From positions 238,001-302,000 of the forward strand of contig NZ_JBBOYW010000001.1 in NCBI RefSeq assembly GCF_038008325.1: a stretch of DNA of 64,000 nt, in the 5' to 3' direction. The stretch comes from Lysinibacillus sp. FSL K6-0232. GTDB taxonomy: Bacteria; Bacillota; Bacilli; Bacillales_A; Planococcaceae. Below are positions 1 through 8,107 of the stretch, one piece after another. The position numbers were made by a program, and so were the translations under genes. How positions within the stretch are numbered: position 1 is the first letter of the stretch; every line of letters starts with the position of its first letter. The notes under the pieces are model-generated. The model worked only from the letters and a program-made list of their open reading frames with translations. It was not told the origin of the DNA and did not search any database.

Positions 1-1448
1 ACAACTGTTTTTGCACCCATTTCCTTCATAATCTCTGCCGCTCGTGCAGAAATATATTTATGAAGTGCGCGATCTTGGGCTGTAAAGTTATATGTGAGCT
101 GCACCAATGGCAAGCCGTAAGCGTCTTTATAAACAGGGTCTAGTGATAAATAGTTCTCCTTATGAGGCATACATGCACCTTGCGCACCAATCCCGAATGA
201 ACGTGTATAGTAATAAATCGATTGCTTTTTAAATTCTGGTCCCCAAGTAGGTGTATCTGGAGGTGTTGGATTTGAGCCGATTGGTCGAGTACCCGTTTGT
301 GTTAACGCAATATTTCCTCCATGAATAAAATCTAATTCACTATGGTCAAAATTATCGCCATTATAATCATCTATACACATACCTAAAGAGCCAGCGCCCA
401 TAAATGTATTGTATTGCTCATCGAAGAATCCAGCAGCACCAGGCAAGATTTGATAGCAATAATTTTTGCCAAGTGTGCCTTTACCAGTAGTAGGATCATA
501 TCTTTCACCGATATTCGAAACCATTAACAACTTAGCATTGTTAAAGACATAGCTCGTCAACACCACAACATTAGCAGGTTGAATAAATTCCTCACCTGAT
601 ACGGTATCAATATATCGAACACCAGTCACCTTATTACCTTGCTTTAAAATTTCTACAACATTGGAATTAAAACGTAAATCAAAATTACCTGTCTTTAATG
701 CAGTAGGGACAACCGTAATTTCTGCAGAAGATTTTGCACCATATTCACAGCCAAAACGCTCACAGAACCCACAATATTGACAAGCATTAATCGTTTCACC
801 ATCAGGATTTTTATAAACCTCTGATACATTGGCAGATGGAACCATATATGGCGTAAGCTTTAAGTTTTTAGCAGCCTTCTCAAACTGTGCAAGCATTGGC
901 GTTTTTTTCATTGGCGGTGTTGGATATGGATTTGATCGCTTGCCAGCAAATGAATTTTTATCATCGCCTGAAATACCAGCCGTTTTCTCGAACTTATCAA
1001 AATAAGGTTCAAGTTGATCGTATGTTAGCCCCCAGTCTTGAAGGAGATAATCTGGTCCAAGCTTATTTGGCCCATAGCGTTTCTCTGTTAATGTTTTAAT
1101 TTGAAAATCATAGGGCAAAAAGCGGTAAGTCATCCCATTCCAGTGTGTTCCTGAGCCACCTAGACCTTCACCGAGTAAGAAGGAACCTAGCTGACGCATT
1201 GGCAATGCCTTCATATTGCGGTCATTACGAAAGCTGACCGTTTCCTTGGATAGATTTTGCATTAAATCATAGCGAATCGCATAGCGGTATTCATCATGAA
1301 CATTTAAATAATCCTCAGTGCCACGCTTTTGCCCTCGCTCTAAGCCAACAACCTTTAGACCTGCTTTGGCACATTCAGCAGCAATAATACCGCCTGTCCA
1401 GCCTACACCAACTGTTACAACATCTACACTTGGTAATGTTTTAGCCAT
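1..1448 (-). CDS. GMC-family FAD-dependent dehydrogenase, large subunit (partial)
   Basis: The gene runs off the left edge; 482 codons are visible. The family oxidises sugars, sugar acids or other alcohols and passes electrons from FAD to a partner. The N-terminus carries a GxGxxGG dinucleotide fold (residues 14-20). The stretch G-E-G-L-G-G-S-G-T-H-W-N near residue 100 is the usual GMC FAD signature. A cysteine cluster C-x2-C-x2-C-x4-C (about residues 221-235) resembles the one in gluconate/glucose dehydrogenase alpha subunits, where it holds an iron-sulfur cluster. The start is fixed by AAGGAGG eight bases upstream, which overlaps the stop of the small-subunit gene 12 bases before it. The two genes therefore form one operon and probably one complex. 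The family is seen clearly; the substrate is unknown. A cytochrome subunit, if any, would lie outside the window. Confidence 0.85.
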   Translation of the reverse strand, partial: MAKTLPSVDVVTVGVGWTGGIIAAECAKAGLKVVGLERGQKRGTEDYLNVHDEYRYAIRYDLMQNLSKETVSFRNDRNMKALPMRQLGSFLLGEGLGGSGTHWNGMTYRFLPYDFQIKTLTEKRYGPNKLGPDYLLQDWGLTYDQLEPYFDKFEKTAGISGDDKNSFAGKRSNPYPTPPMKKTPMLAQFEKAAKNLKLTPYMVPSANVSEVYKNPDGETINACQYCGFCERFGCEYGAKSSAEITVVPTALKTGNFDLRFNSNVVEILKQGNKVTGVRYIDTVSGEEFIQPANVVVLTSYVFNNAKLLMVSNIGERYDPTTGKGTLGKNYCYQILPGAAGFFDEQYNTFMGAGSLGMCIDDYNGDNFDHSELDFIHGGNIALTQTGTRPIGSNPTPPDTPTWGPEFKKQSIYYYTRSFGIGAQGACMPHKENYLSLDPVYKDAYGLPLVQLTYNFTAQDRALHKYISARAAEIMKEMGAKTV

Positions 1449-1460
1449 ATTCTAACCTCC

Positions 1461-2210
1461 TTAGTGATTGCCTAATGAATTAGGCTCAATTTTTTGAAAT
1501 TTTGGATCCTCAATTTGTGTAATATAAGCCATTTGATGGCCAGGAAATTCCTTCATACGCCAGCCATCCATATTGCGATTGCCACCATACATAGGGTCAG
1601 CATATGCACCTTCTAAAGTAGCTGCACGTAATAACACAAAGAAAAATGCAGATGTTACGCCAACCATTTCTACCTCTCCCTTTTGAAAGGCTGTTAAAAT
1701 TTCATCCATTTGTTTGCCCTCTAAATCATTAAAGCTTTTTTGATAACGCTTTTGAGCTTCATCCTCCATTTTTTGAATGCCCTGTCTAAAAATTTCTGCT
1801 CGTGTTAAGCGACTTTGATAGCCTTGTGTAGGGGCCCCCACATCAAAGGGACCTTGCATATACTCTTTAGAGTTACTGCCATACTGTCCTGCTAGCTGAT
1901 GATCAATAAAGTAGGGAACATCCAACCCAATAGCACCCGGCCCTAAATCATCCTCTGGAAAAATGCGTTCTGTCGCATTGGATAAGATGCTAAAATCTCG
2001 TTCATTTCTAAAAAACATCTTAGCCTTTGGAGAGCCGGTAGCTTCATTTGTTGTACCATGTTCACCATGCTCTAAAGTAGAAGTTCCTTTACCATTGATG
2101 TTATAGCCTACTAGCCCACCTATTAATCCACCACCGACTAATGTACCAGCGGCAATACCTGTTGTTTTTAAAAAATCTCGACGCGAAACATTATTGTTAT
2201 CTGTACTCAT
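1461..2210 (-). CDS. Gluconate 2-dehydrogenase subunit 3-like protein, Tat-exported
   Basis: This 249-residue protein is the small subunit partner of the GMC dehydrogenase encoded next to it. It begins with a twin-arginine motif S-R-R-D-F-L-K at residues 9-15, followed by a glycine-rich hydrophobic stretch, so the folded complex is probably moved across the membrane by Tat, with the large subunit, which lacks its own signal, riding along. The body matches the gluconate 2-dehydrogenase subunit 3 family in size and in the central FPEDDLGPGA-type segment. An in-frame start 96 bases further upstream is open, but GGGGAG lies eight bases before the start chosen here, and only this start puts the Tat motif near the N-terminus. 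Confidence 0.8.
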   Translation of the reverse strand: MSTDNNNVSRRDFLKTTGIAAGTLVGGGLIGGLVGYNINGKGTSTLEHGEHGTTNEATGSPKAKMFFRNERDFSILSNATERIFPEDDLGPGAIGLDVPYFIDHQLAGQYGSNSKEYMQGPFDVGAPTQGYQSRLTRAEIFRQGIQKMEDEAQKRYQKSFNDLEGKQMDEILTAFQKGEVEMVGVTSAFFFVLLRAATLEGAYADPMYGGNRNMDGWRMKEFPGHQMAYITQIEDPKFQKIEPNSLGNH

Positions 2211-2426
2211 AGAAATTCTCCCCTCAAAATAGTTGAAGTTACTTCTATCTTTCATCATCAGCAAAAAATGCGAATTATAATCAATTTTTGTTGGAAAAGT
2301 ATTCATTTCAGTGGAAAGTTTGTGATTTTATGTAGAAAAAAGAGGAAATAACGTAAAGCTACAGCCTATGAAAGGGGGAACCTGAAAAAGAAGCTGCTTT
2401 AGTGAGCAGCTTCTTTCTAGTGTAAA

Positions 2427-3605
2427 TTAAGCATTTTGCATAGCTTCTAATAATTGTTCTTTAGTCATTGTACAGTCACCGCCACCTTGTATCATCTGGT
2501 CGTTTCCACCGCCTTTACCATTGATAAGTGGTAGTATCTTTTCAGCAATAACCTTCATGCTTTGTGTTACATTTTTACCTTTAGCTGCTACAAATTGTAG
2601 CTTGCTGTCATTTTGTGAAACGAGCAGGACGGTGCTATCTGCTTGCTGAGTTACAATCGTACGGGCAATTTTTTGCAGCTCCTGCATTGTCCGCTGATGA
2701 AAGGCAGCCGCTACAACAGTAGTATTTTGTTCAATAAGTGCTTGTGCTTCGTATTGTAGCAGCGATTCTTTAGCTGTTGCCAGCGCTTTTTCGGTATGCT
2801 TTTGGGCAGTCAGTATTTTAGTTAGCGCTGTTGCCGCTTCAATTTCAGGCACGCTTAATTGGCGTGCAACATCAGCTAATACTTTTTTTCGCATAGCAAG
2901 CTCATGTAAAACGCGCTGTCCACATACAAAGGAAATACGGACATTGCCTTTCATTTTTTCAGTGCCAAGAATTTTAAGAGCACTAACCTGTCCTGTAGAA
3001 GTTGGATGGGTTCCTCCACAGCCGTTGTAATCAAAATCAGGGATAATCACCAATCGAATATCTCCTAATACAGCTACTTCCTTTCGAAGCTGATAGGTGG
3101 TAAGTTCCTTTTCTGTCACCCATACTGTTTCAATTGGACGATTTTCTAAAATAATAGCGTTTGCTCTTGCTTCAGCTTCTGCCAATTGCTGCTCTGTCAC
3201 CGCATCTATTGCAATATCAATAGTGACATGCTCACTTCCTAGATGAAAGGCGACCGTTTGTGCGCTGAATAGCTCAACAAAGGCAGCCGTTAAAATATGC
3301 TGTCCTGCATGCTGCTGCATATGGTCAAAGCGTCTTGTCCAATCTAACTTTCCATGTACAACACCATCTAAAGCAGTTAGCTTACCTTGCATATAATGAC
3401 GAATTTCATCGTCTATTTTTTCAACATCTATTACTGGTACATTGTTTAAAGTGCCTGTATCATGTGGCTGACCTCCTCCAGTAGGATAGAATGCTGTATT
3501 TGATAATACAACATAATAACGATTAGCCTCATCTATTCCTGTACGAACAATGCTCGCATCAAATTCACGTAGCATCACATCTTGGTAATATAGTAGCTCC
3601 TTCAA
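2427..3605 (-). CDS. Alanyl-tRNA editing protein, AlaX-L type
   Basis: A free-standing editing enzyme that removes wrongly attached serine or glycine from tRNA(Ala) in the cytoplasm. It has the second additional domain of alanyl-tRNA synthetase with zinc ligands H99-x3-H103 and C196-x3-H200 (C-G-G-T-H). A C-terminal DHHA1-like domain follows, with the glycine-rich G-K-G-G-G-N-D segment near residue 362. The length (392 aa) fits the long AlaX class. Translation probably starts at TTG, seven bases after a GGGGG ribosome site. The gene is monocistronic and divergent from the small acidic gene at 3746. Confidence 0.85.
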   Translation of the reverse strand: MKELLYYQDVMLREFDASIVRTGIDEANRYYVVLSNTAFYPTGGGQPHDTGTLNNVPVIDVEKIDDEIRHYMQGKLTALDGVVHGKLDWTRRFDHMQQHAGQHILTAAFVELFSAQTVAFHLGSEHVTIDIAIDAVTEQQLAEAEARANAIILENRPIETVWVTEKELTTYQLRKEVAVLGDIRLVIIPDFDYNGCGGTHPTSTGQVSALKILGTEKMKGNVRISFVCGQRVLHELAMRKKVLADVARQLSVPEIEAATALTKILTAQKHTEKALATAKESLLQYEAQALIEQNTTVVAAAFHQRTMQELQKIARTIVTQQADSTVLLVSQNDSKLQFVAAKGKNVTQSMKVIAEKILPLINGKGGGNDQMIQGGGDCTMTKEQLLEAMQNA

Positions 3606-3682
3606 GAAAAAGCCCCCTTTATATTAAATAACTGCCGTTTTATTGTTGCATAATTATTTGCAGGTGTATATGGCTTTTCTAG

Positions 3683-3710
3683 TTGACCCATGCTGAAATT
3701 GATTTAATAT
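3683..3710 (+). promoter_or_regulatory. SigA-type promoter of the small acidic protein gene
   Basis: TTGACC, a 16-base spacer and TAATAT lie 36 bases before the start codon at 3746. Confidence 0.5.
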
Positions 3711-3745
3711 AAAAAGGAACAGCTAAAGATAAAGGAGTTAGTAGA

Positions 3746-4033
3746 ATGGAGATTACACAATTTTCAATGGAAGAAATTTTAGACCCAACAAATATTATTG
3801 AAGGTAAACGTTTTGAATTTATTTTGGATGTAGAAGTTGACGAGGAAGATGAGCTTTACCATGAGGCAGGCATAGAGGTTCGTGTGCTAATTGCTGAAAA
3901 GGATGCGGAGCCATTTATTTTAAATTACTTTGTGATGGAAAAGGCAGAGGGTGAATATTTAGATTTAGCACTAGAGGATGATGAACTAGAAGAAATTTTA
4001 GCATTCTGTAAAGAGGAAATAGCTAAAGCATAA
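3746..4033 (+). CDS. Small acidic protein, DUF6509-like
   Basis: A 95-residue cytoplasmic protein, strongly acidic, with no signal peptide or membrane segment. The opening I-T-x-(F)-S-x-E-x-I-x-D-P-T resembles small uncharacterised Bacillales proteins that I recall as DUF6509; this link is from memory and weak. It has its own promoter and a good ribosome site (AAGGAG), and a weak hairpin with a T-run follows it, so it is probably expressed alone. No function can be given. Confidence 0.65.
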   Translation: MEITQFSMEEILDPTNIIEGKRFEFILDVEVDEEDELYHEAGIEVRVLIAEKDAEPFILNYFVMEKAEGEYLDLALEDDELEEILAFCKEEIAKA

Positions 4034-4094
4034 AGAGCAGGGCGTGTCTTCAAGTTATATGGGGATACGCTCTTTTTGTTGGAATTAAGGATTA

Positions 4095-4138
4095 TGTAAG
4101 CTTGACGAAATATTTATGTAGTGTTGGAGCATTAAACT
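4095..4138 (+). promoter_or_regulatory. Response-regulator-type direct repeat and -10 box of the VanZ operon
   Basis: TGTAAG at 4095 and TGTAGT at 4117 are spaced 22 bp (two helical turns), and a TAAACT -10 box starts at 4133. No good -35 box is present, as at activator-dependent promoters. The same arrangement, with long sequence identity, stands before the BceA-like gene at 7281-7324. Confidence 0.55.
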
Positions 4139-4187
4139 AAGTTTTAGCATTTATAAAAATGGGGAATTTATATAAAGAGGTGTTAAA

Positions 4188-5333
4188 ATGTTCACGTACA
4201 CACAATCTATTTTTACGGCATTTTTTATAACGATTATTTTATCATTTATTCTTTTTGTACCATGGCTTATTTATACGTATCGCAAATATGGCTATTTATC
4301 TGTATCGAAAACCATTATTATGTTTTCCTTTATTTTTTATTTTTTATCCGCGCTTTGCTTAGTATTATTACCATTCCCATCTACAAGAGATACTTGCTCA
4401 CTCCAGTCAGCAGATACGGTTCATGCAAACTTACGACCTTTTCAATTTATTGATGATATTTTAAAGGATAGTGGAGTGGTGATAACAAATCCATCCACAT
4501 GGCTTGCCCTTACAAAACAGCAAGCCTTTTTCCAAGCTTTTTTTAATTTCTTACTATTGATGCCATTTGGCGTTTATTTACGGTATTTTCTACAGGAAAG
4601 AAAATACTGGAAGCGAGCCTTGCTATTAAGCTTTTTGTTAACATTGTTTTATGAGGTAACACAGGGAACAGGTATTTATGGCATTTTTAATTGTGCGTAC
4701 CGTATTTTTGATGTTGATGATTTATTCTTAAACAGTGTAGGCGCACTAATAGGCTTCTTGCTAGCCCCTATTGTCTGGGCACTATTCCCTTCACATCAGG
4801 ATGTGGAGGCAAAGGCTGCCGAAATAGAAAAAAATAATGTTGTGAAGCCACTTTCTATTTTGCTGGCATTGGTGATTGATTTATTGCTAGCACATATTAT
4901 CTGGCTGATTATTGGAGCATTTACAGGGTATAGTGGTATATTCGAATTGCTAGTGAAAATTATTTTATACATGCTGTTCTTTGGATGTGTGCCAAGTGTG
5001 ATGAATGGTGCTACATTAGGTATGAAGTTTATGCGTTTTACCATGGTCAATAAAAATGGTAAAAGTGTAAGACGACAATCATGGCGTCGCTGTATAGCTA
5101 TTATTGCCACGACATGTTTAGTAGAGGCAATTACAACGATTGGCAGTATTCAATTAAATATGGATTCGCCATTCTATATTTTACAAATTGCTTTTTCTCT
5201 ATTAGCGTTTTTGGCAAAGCTGACTCTGACAATTATTATCATAATTCATGTTATACGTGTGATTGTCAGTGGAGGAAAGCGTCGTTTCTACGTGGATCAA
5301 TATGCAGATTTAATCGCAACAAGGAAAAAATAA
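4188..5333 (+). CDS. VanZ-like and RDD domain membrane protein
   Basis: A 381-residue polytopic membrane protein. Residues about 1-200 form a VanZ-like domain with paired hydrophobic helices and the family segment F-N-F-L-L-L-M-P-F-G-V-Y. Residues about 220-375 form an RDD-type domain with further membrane segments and the usual G-x-K-x-M-x-(F/R)-x-(V/T) region. VanZ homologues lower binding of teicoplanin and related lipoglycopeptides, but the native role is poorly known. Ribosome site AGAGGTG. It is the first gene of a probable operon with the CoA-disulfide reductase (13-base gap) and the peroxidase. Its promoter resembles that of the BceAB-like transporter, which suggests a shared cell-envelope stress response. 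Confidence 0.8.
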   Translation: MFTYTQSIFTAFFITIILSFILFVPWLIYTYRKYGYLSVSKTIIMFSFIFYFLSALCLVLLPFPSTRDTCSLQSADTVHANLRPFQFIDDILKDSGVVITNPSTWLALTKQQAFFQAFFNFLLLMPFGVYLRYFLQERKYWKRALLLSFLLTLFYEVTQGTGIYGIFNCAYRIFDVDDLFLNSVGALIGFLLAPIVWALFPSHQDVEAKAAEIEKNNVVKPLSILLALVIDLLLAHIIWLIIGAFTGYSGIFELLVKIILYMLFFGCVPSVMNGATLGMKFMRFTMVNKNGKSVRRQSWRRCIAIIATTCLVEAITTIGSIQLNMDSPFYILQIAFSLLAFLAKLTLTIIIIIHVIRVIVSGGKRRFYVDQYADLIATRKK

Positions 5334-5346
5334 GGGGGTTTGTAGC

Positions 5347-6681
5347 ATGAAATACGTCATCATTGGAGGAGATGCTGCAGGGATGTCTGCGGCAATGGAA
5401 ATCTATCGTAATGTACCAGAAGCAGCTATAACGACTTTAGAACGTGGCTTTATTTATTCGTATGGGCAATGTGGGTTGCCCTATGTGGTGGATGGACGTA
5501 TTTCATCAACCAAACGCCTAATTGCTAGAGATGTCGAAACTTTTCGTGATAAGTACGGCATTGATGCGCGAGTTGGCTATGAGGTAGAGCATGTAGATAG
5601 TGATAAGCAGCTTGTTACAGGTACTAAGGCAACAGGAGAATCCTTTGAAATCCCTTACGATAAGCTCCTAATTGCAACAGGGGCAGACCCAGTAATACCT
5701 ATTAAAAGGGGAATAGATTTAGAGGGTATTCATACAGTGAAAACAATTCCTCAGCTTGAGGATTTGCTGGCGGATTTAACGCCTACTATTGAGCAGGTAA
5801 CCATTATAGGTGGTGGCTATATTGGGTTGGAAATGGCAGAAACCATTCATGCTTGTGGAAAAAAGGTAAGACTTATTCAACGAGGAAGCCATGTGGCAAG
5901 AATTTTGGATGAGGAGCTTGCACAGCATGTGCATGAGGAAGCAAAAAAGCATGATGTAGAGCTGCTTGTTAATACAAGTGTCGAAGCCTTTGAAGGTGGT
6001 CAACGAGTTGAACGTGTTATTACAGATAACGGTGTATTTAGCACAGATTTAGTAATTGTTGCGTCAGGTATTCGTCCAAATACAAAGTTTTTACAGGATA
6101 CAGATATAGCACTTGCTAAAAATGGCGCTATTATTGTTAATCGTCATTTAGAAACATCCATTGAAAATATTTATGCAGCAGGCGATTGTGCTACACATTT
6201 TAATATTGTAAAAGAACGTTTAGACTATGTGCCTTTGGGAACAACCGCTAATAAGCAAGGTCGTCTAGCAGGCTTGAATATGTCTGGCAAATTTGCGCCA
6301 TTTAGAGGAATTGCTGGCACATCTATTTTAAAGTTTTTTAATTTAACAATTGCTACAACAGGTATAAATGAACGCAAGGCAAAAGAGCTTGGCTTTGATT
6401 ACGAAGCACATAAATTATCAGCACGTCATATTGCAGGTTATTATCCAGGCGCACAGCGTATCTATATGAAAGTTATTGTACGCAAGCGCGATCAGCTACT
6501 ATTAGGGGCGCAAATTGTTGGACCAGCAGGTGTTGATAAACGTATCGATGTTTTTGCTACTGCCTTATATAGTAAAATGACATTACCTGATTTATTGGAC
6601 TTAGATTTAGCCTATGCACCGCCATTCAATGGTGTATGGGACCCATTACAGCAACTAGCAAGACTAAATGGACGTAATTAA
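5347..6681 (+). CDS. CoA-disulfide reductase / NADH oxidase-like flavoprotein
   Basis: A 444-residue FAD and NAD(P)H flavoprotein of the single-cysteine pyridine nucleotide disulfide reductase group. It shows the N-terminal FAD fold (G-G-D-A-A-G, residues 7-12), the redox cysteine C42 in Y-G-Q-C-G-L-P-Y, the NAD fold G-G-G-Y-I-G (155-160), and the second FAD motif A-A-G-D-C-A. The C-terminal dimer domain ends in Y-A-P-P-F-N-G-V-W-D-P. No rhodanese domain is present. Members reduce CoA disulfide or related low-molecular-weight disulfides, or act as NADH oxidase or peroxidase, and the exact substrate cannot be read from the sequence. It lies between the VanZ/RDD gene and a thiol peroxidase, consistent with thiol redox defence. 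Confidence 0.85.
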   Translation: MKYVIIGGDAAGMSAAMEIYRNVPEAAITTLERGFIYSYGQCGLPYVVDGRISSTKRLIARDVETFRDKYGIDARVGYEVEHVDSDKQLVTGTKATGESFEIPYDKLLIATGADPVIPIKRGIDLEGIHTVKTIPQLEDLLADLTPTIEQVTIIGGGYIGLEMAETIHACGKKVRLIQRGSHVARILDEELAQHVHEEAKKHDVELLVNTSVEAFEGGQRVERVITDNGVFSTDLVIVASGIRPNTKFLQDTDIALAKNGAIIVNRHLETSIENIYAAGDCATHFNIVKERLDYVPLGTTANKQGRLAGLNMSGKFAPFRGIAGTSILKFFNLTIATTGINERKAKELGFDYEAHKLSARHIAGYYPGAQRIYMKVIVRKRDQLLLGAQIVGPAGVDKRIDVFATALYSKMTLPDLLDLDLAYAPPFNGVWDPLQQLARLNGRN

Positions 6682-6691
6682 GGAGGTAACA

Positions 6692-7165
6692 ATGAGCATT
6701 TACGATATACAAGTAACGTTAGAGGATGGTACGGTTTACAGCTTAGAGCGTTATAAAGGACAAGCCATGCTAATTGTAAATACAGCTTCTAAATGTGGCT
6801 TTACACCGCAATTTAAGGAGTTGGAGGAGCTTTACAAGCAATATCAGGAGCAAGGTCTTGTTGTGCTAGGATTTCCATCCAATCAGTTTAAACAGGAGCT
6901 AGCAACTGCTGAGGAGGCGGCAACACAATGTCGAAGAACATATGGTGTTACATTTCCAATGCATGATATTGTTGATGTAAACGGCAAGGAGGCACATCCT
7001 CTTTTTGACTATCTTACAGCACATTCTAAAGGCTTTTTAGGCAATAGCATTAAATGGAACTTTACAAAATTTCTTGTGAATTGTGATGGTGAGGTAGTTG
7101 GACGCTACGCATCAAAGGATAAACCGAGTAGCTTTGAGGATGATATTAAACAAGTTTTAGCATAA
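6692..7165 (+). CDS. Glutathione peroxidase-family thiol peroxidase
   Basis: A 157-residue cytoplasmic peroxidase. Catalytic C35 (N-T-A-S-K-C-G-F-T) replaces selenocysteine. Q65 (F-P-S-N-Q-F) and W122-N123 (W-N-F-T-K-F) complete the active site, and C80 before Y-G-V-T-F-P is the likely resolving cysteine of the thioredoxin-dependent Cys-GPx type. The start at 6692 is preceded by AAGGAGG. An upstream in-frame start at 6668 would overlap the reductase gene and place that ribosome site inside the coding region. It is the last gene of the VanZ/reductase operon and is followed by a strong terminator. Confidence 0.88.
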   Translation: MSIYDIQVTLEDGTVYSLERYKGQAMLIVNTASKCGFTPQFKELEELYKQYQEQGLVVLGFPSNQFKQELATAEEAATQCRRTYGVTFPMHDIVDVNGKEAHPLFDYLTAHSKGFLGNSIKWNFTKFLVNCDGEVVGRYASKDKPSSFEDDIKQVLA

Positions 7166-7174
7166 TAAATTAGA

Positions 7175-7212
7175 AGGATTCATGCACAGTTTTGTGTATG
7201 AGTCTTTTTTTG
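7175..7212 (+). terminator. Terminator of the VanZ-reductase-peroxidase operon
   Basis: GATTCATGCACA pairs with TGTGTATGAGTC across a four-base loop, followed by seven T. Confidence 0.8.
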
Positions 7213-7280
7213 GTTAACAAATCTTAAAAGTTGGTCCATAAAATGCGAAGTTTGGTCAATAACAGATGATTTAAGGTTAA

Positions 7281-7324
7281 TGTAAGCTTGTGACAAATTT
7301 GCTGTAAGTTTGGGCTCGTATACT
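7281..7324 (+). promoter_or_regulatory. Response-regulator-type direct repeat and -10 box before bceAB-like genes
   Basis: TGTAAG at 7281 and again at 7303 (22 bp apart), then TATACT at 7319. Boxes and -10 keep the same distances as at 4095-4138, and the shared block includes ATGTAAGCTTG. This fits binding of an OmpR-family regulator, most simply the one encoded at 13442-14164. Confidence 0.55.
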
Positions 7325-7351
7325 AAAGTCAGAAAGAAGAGGTGAGCGTAT

Positions 7352-8107
7352 ATGAAGCCATTATTAAAGGTACAAAACGTTGAAAAAACTTACGGAAAAT
7401 TTACTGCGCTATCAAATATCTCATTTGAAGTAGCAAAAGGAGAGTTCGTTGGTGTAATGGGTCCTTCTGGGGCTGGGAAATCTACGCTTCTCAATGTATT
7501 AGCTACAATTGATACGCCAACAACAGGTGAGATTATTATTGATCAGACAAACCTAGCACAGATGAAGGATGCACAATTAGCAGATTTCCGACGTGATAAT
7601 TTAGGATTTATTTTTCAGGACTACAATCTGCTTGATTCATTAACAGTACGAGAAAATATTGTGTTACCACTAGCCATTGCAAAGATGCCAACAAAGGATA
7701 TTAACGCAAGGGTGGAGCAAATTGCTTCATTATTTGGCATTAGTGACTTACTTGATAAATACCCCTACCAAATTTCAGGGGGACAAAAGCAGCGGACAGC
7801 CTCATCACGAGCGCTTGTTACGGAGCCAAAATTAATTTTTGCTGATGAACCTACTGGTGCGCTTGATTCGAAATCGGCAACAGATTTACTAGAAAGCTTA
7901 AGTGATTTAAACAGCTCCCAGAGAGCAACCATTATGATGGTTACCCATGATGCTTTCGCGGCTAGCTTCTGTCAGCGCATACTATTTATTCAGGATGGAG
8001 AGCTTTCGAAGGAAATTCATCGTGGCACTTTAACAAGAAAGCAATTTTTCCAGGAAATCTTACAGGTGCTAGCTAGCATCGGAGGTGGAGTAAATGACGT
8101 TATTTAG
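7352..8107 (+). CDS. ABC transporter ATP-binding protein, BceA type
   Basis: A 251-residue ATPase of the peptide-antibiotic detoxification group (BceA/VraF/YxdL). It has Walker A G-P-S-G-A-G-K-S-T (37-45), Q-loop F-Q-D-Y-N-L-L, signature I-S-G-G-Q-K-Q-R, Walker B F-A-D-E-P-T-G-A-L-D-S and a switch histidine in V-T-H-D. It should pair with the FtsX-like permease whose start overlaps its 3' end by 14 bases. BceAB modules protect against bacitracin-like or cationic cell-wall-active peptides and often also relay a signal to a two-component system. Confidence 0.88.
   Translation: MKPLLKVQNVEKTYGKFTALSNISFEVAKGEFVGVMGPSGAGKSTLLNVLATIDTPTTGEIIIDQTNLAQMKDAQLADFRRDNLGFIFQDYNLLDSLTVRENIVLPLAIAKMPTKDINARVEQIASLFGISDLLDKYPYQISGGQKQRTASSRALVTEPKLIFADEPTGALDSKSATDLLESLSDLNSSQRATIMMVTHDAFAASFCQRILFIQDGELSKEIHRGTLTRKQFFQEILQVLASIGGGVNDVI

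Noticed and set aside
887-1099. Open frame of 70 codons on the plus strand
   Set aside because: It lies antisense inside the GMC dehydrogenase gene and has no ribosome site.
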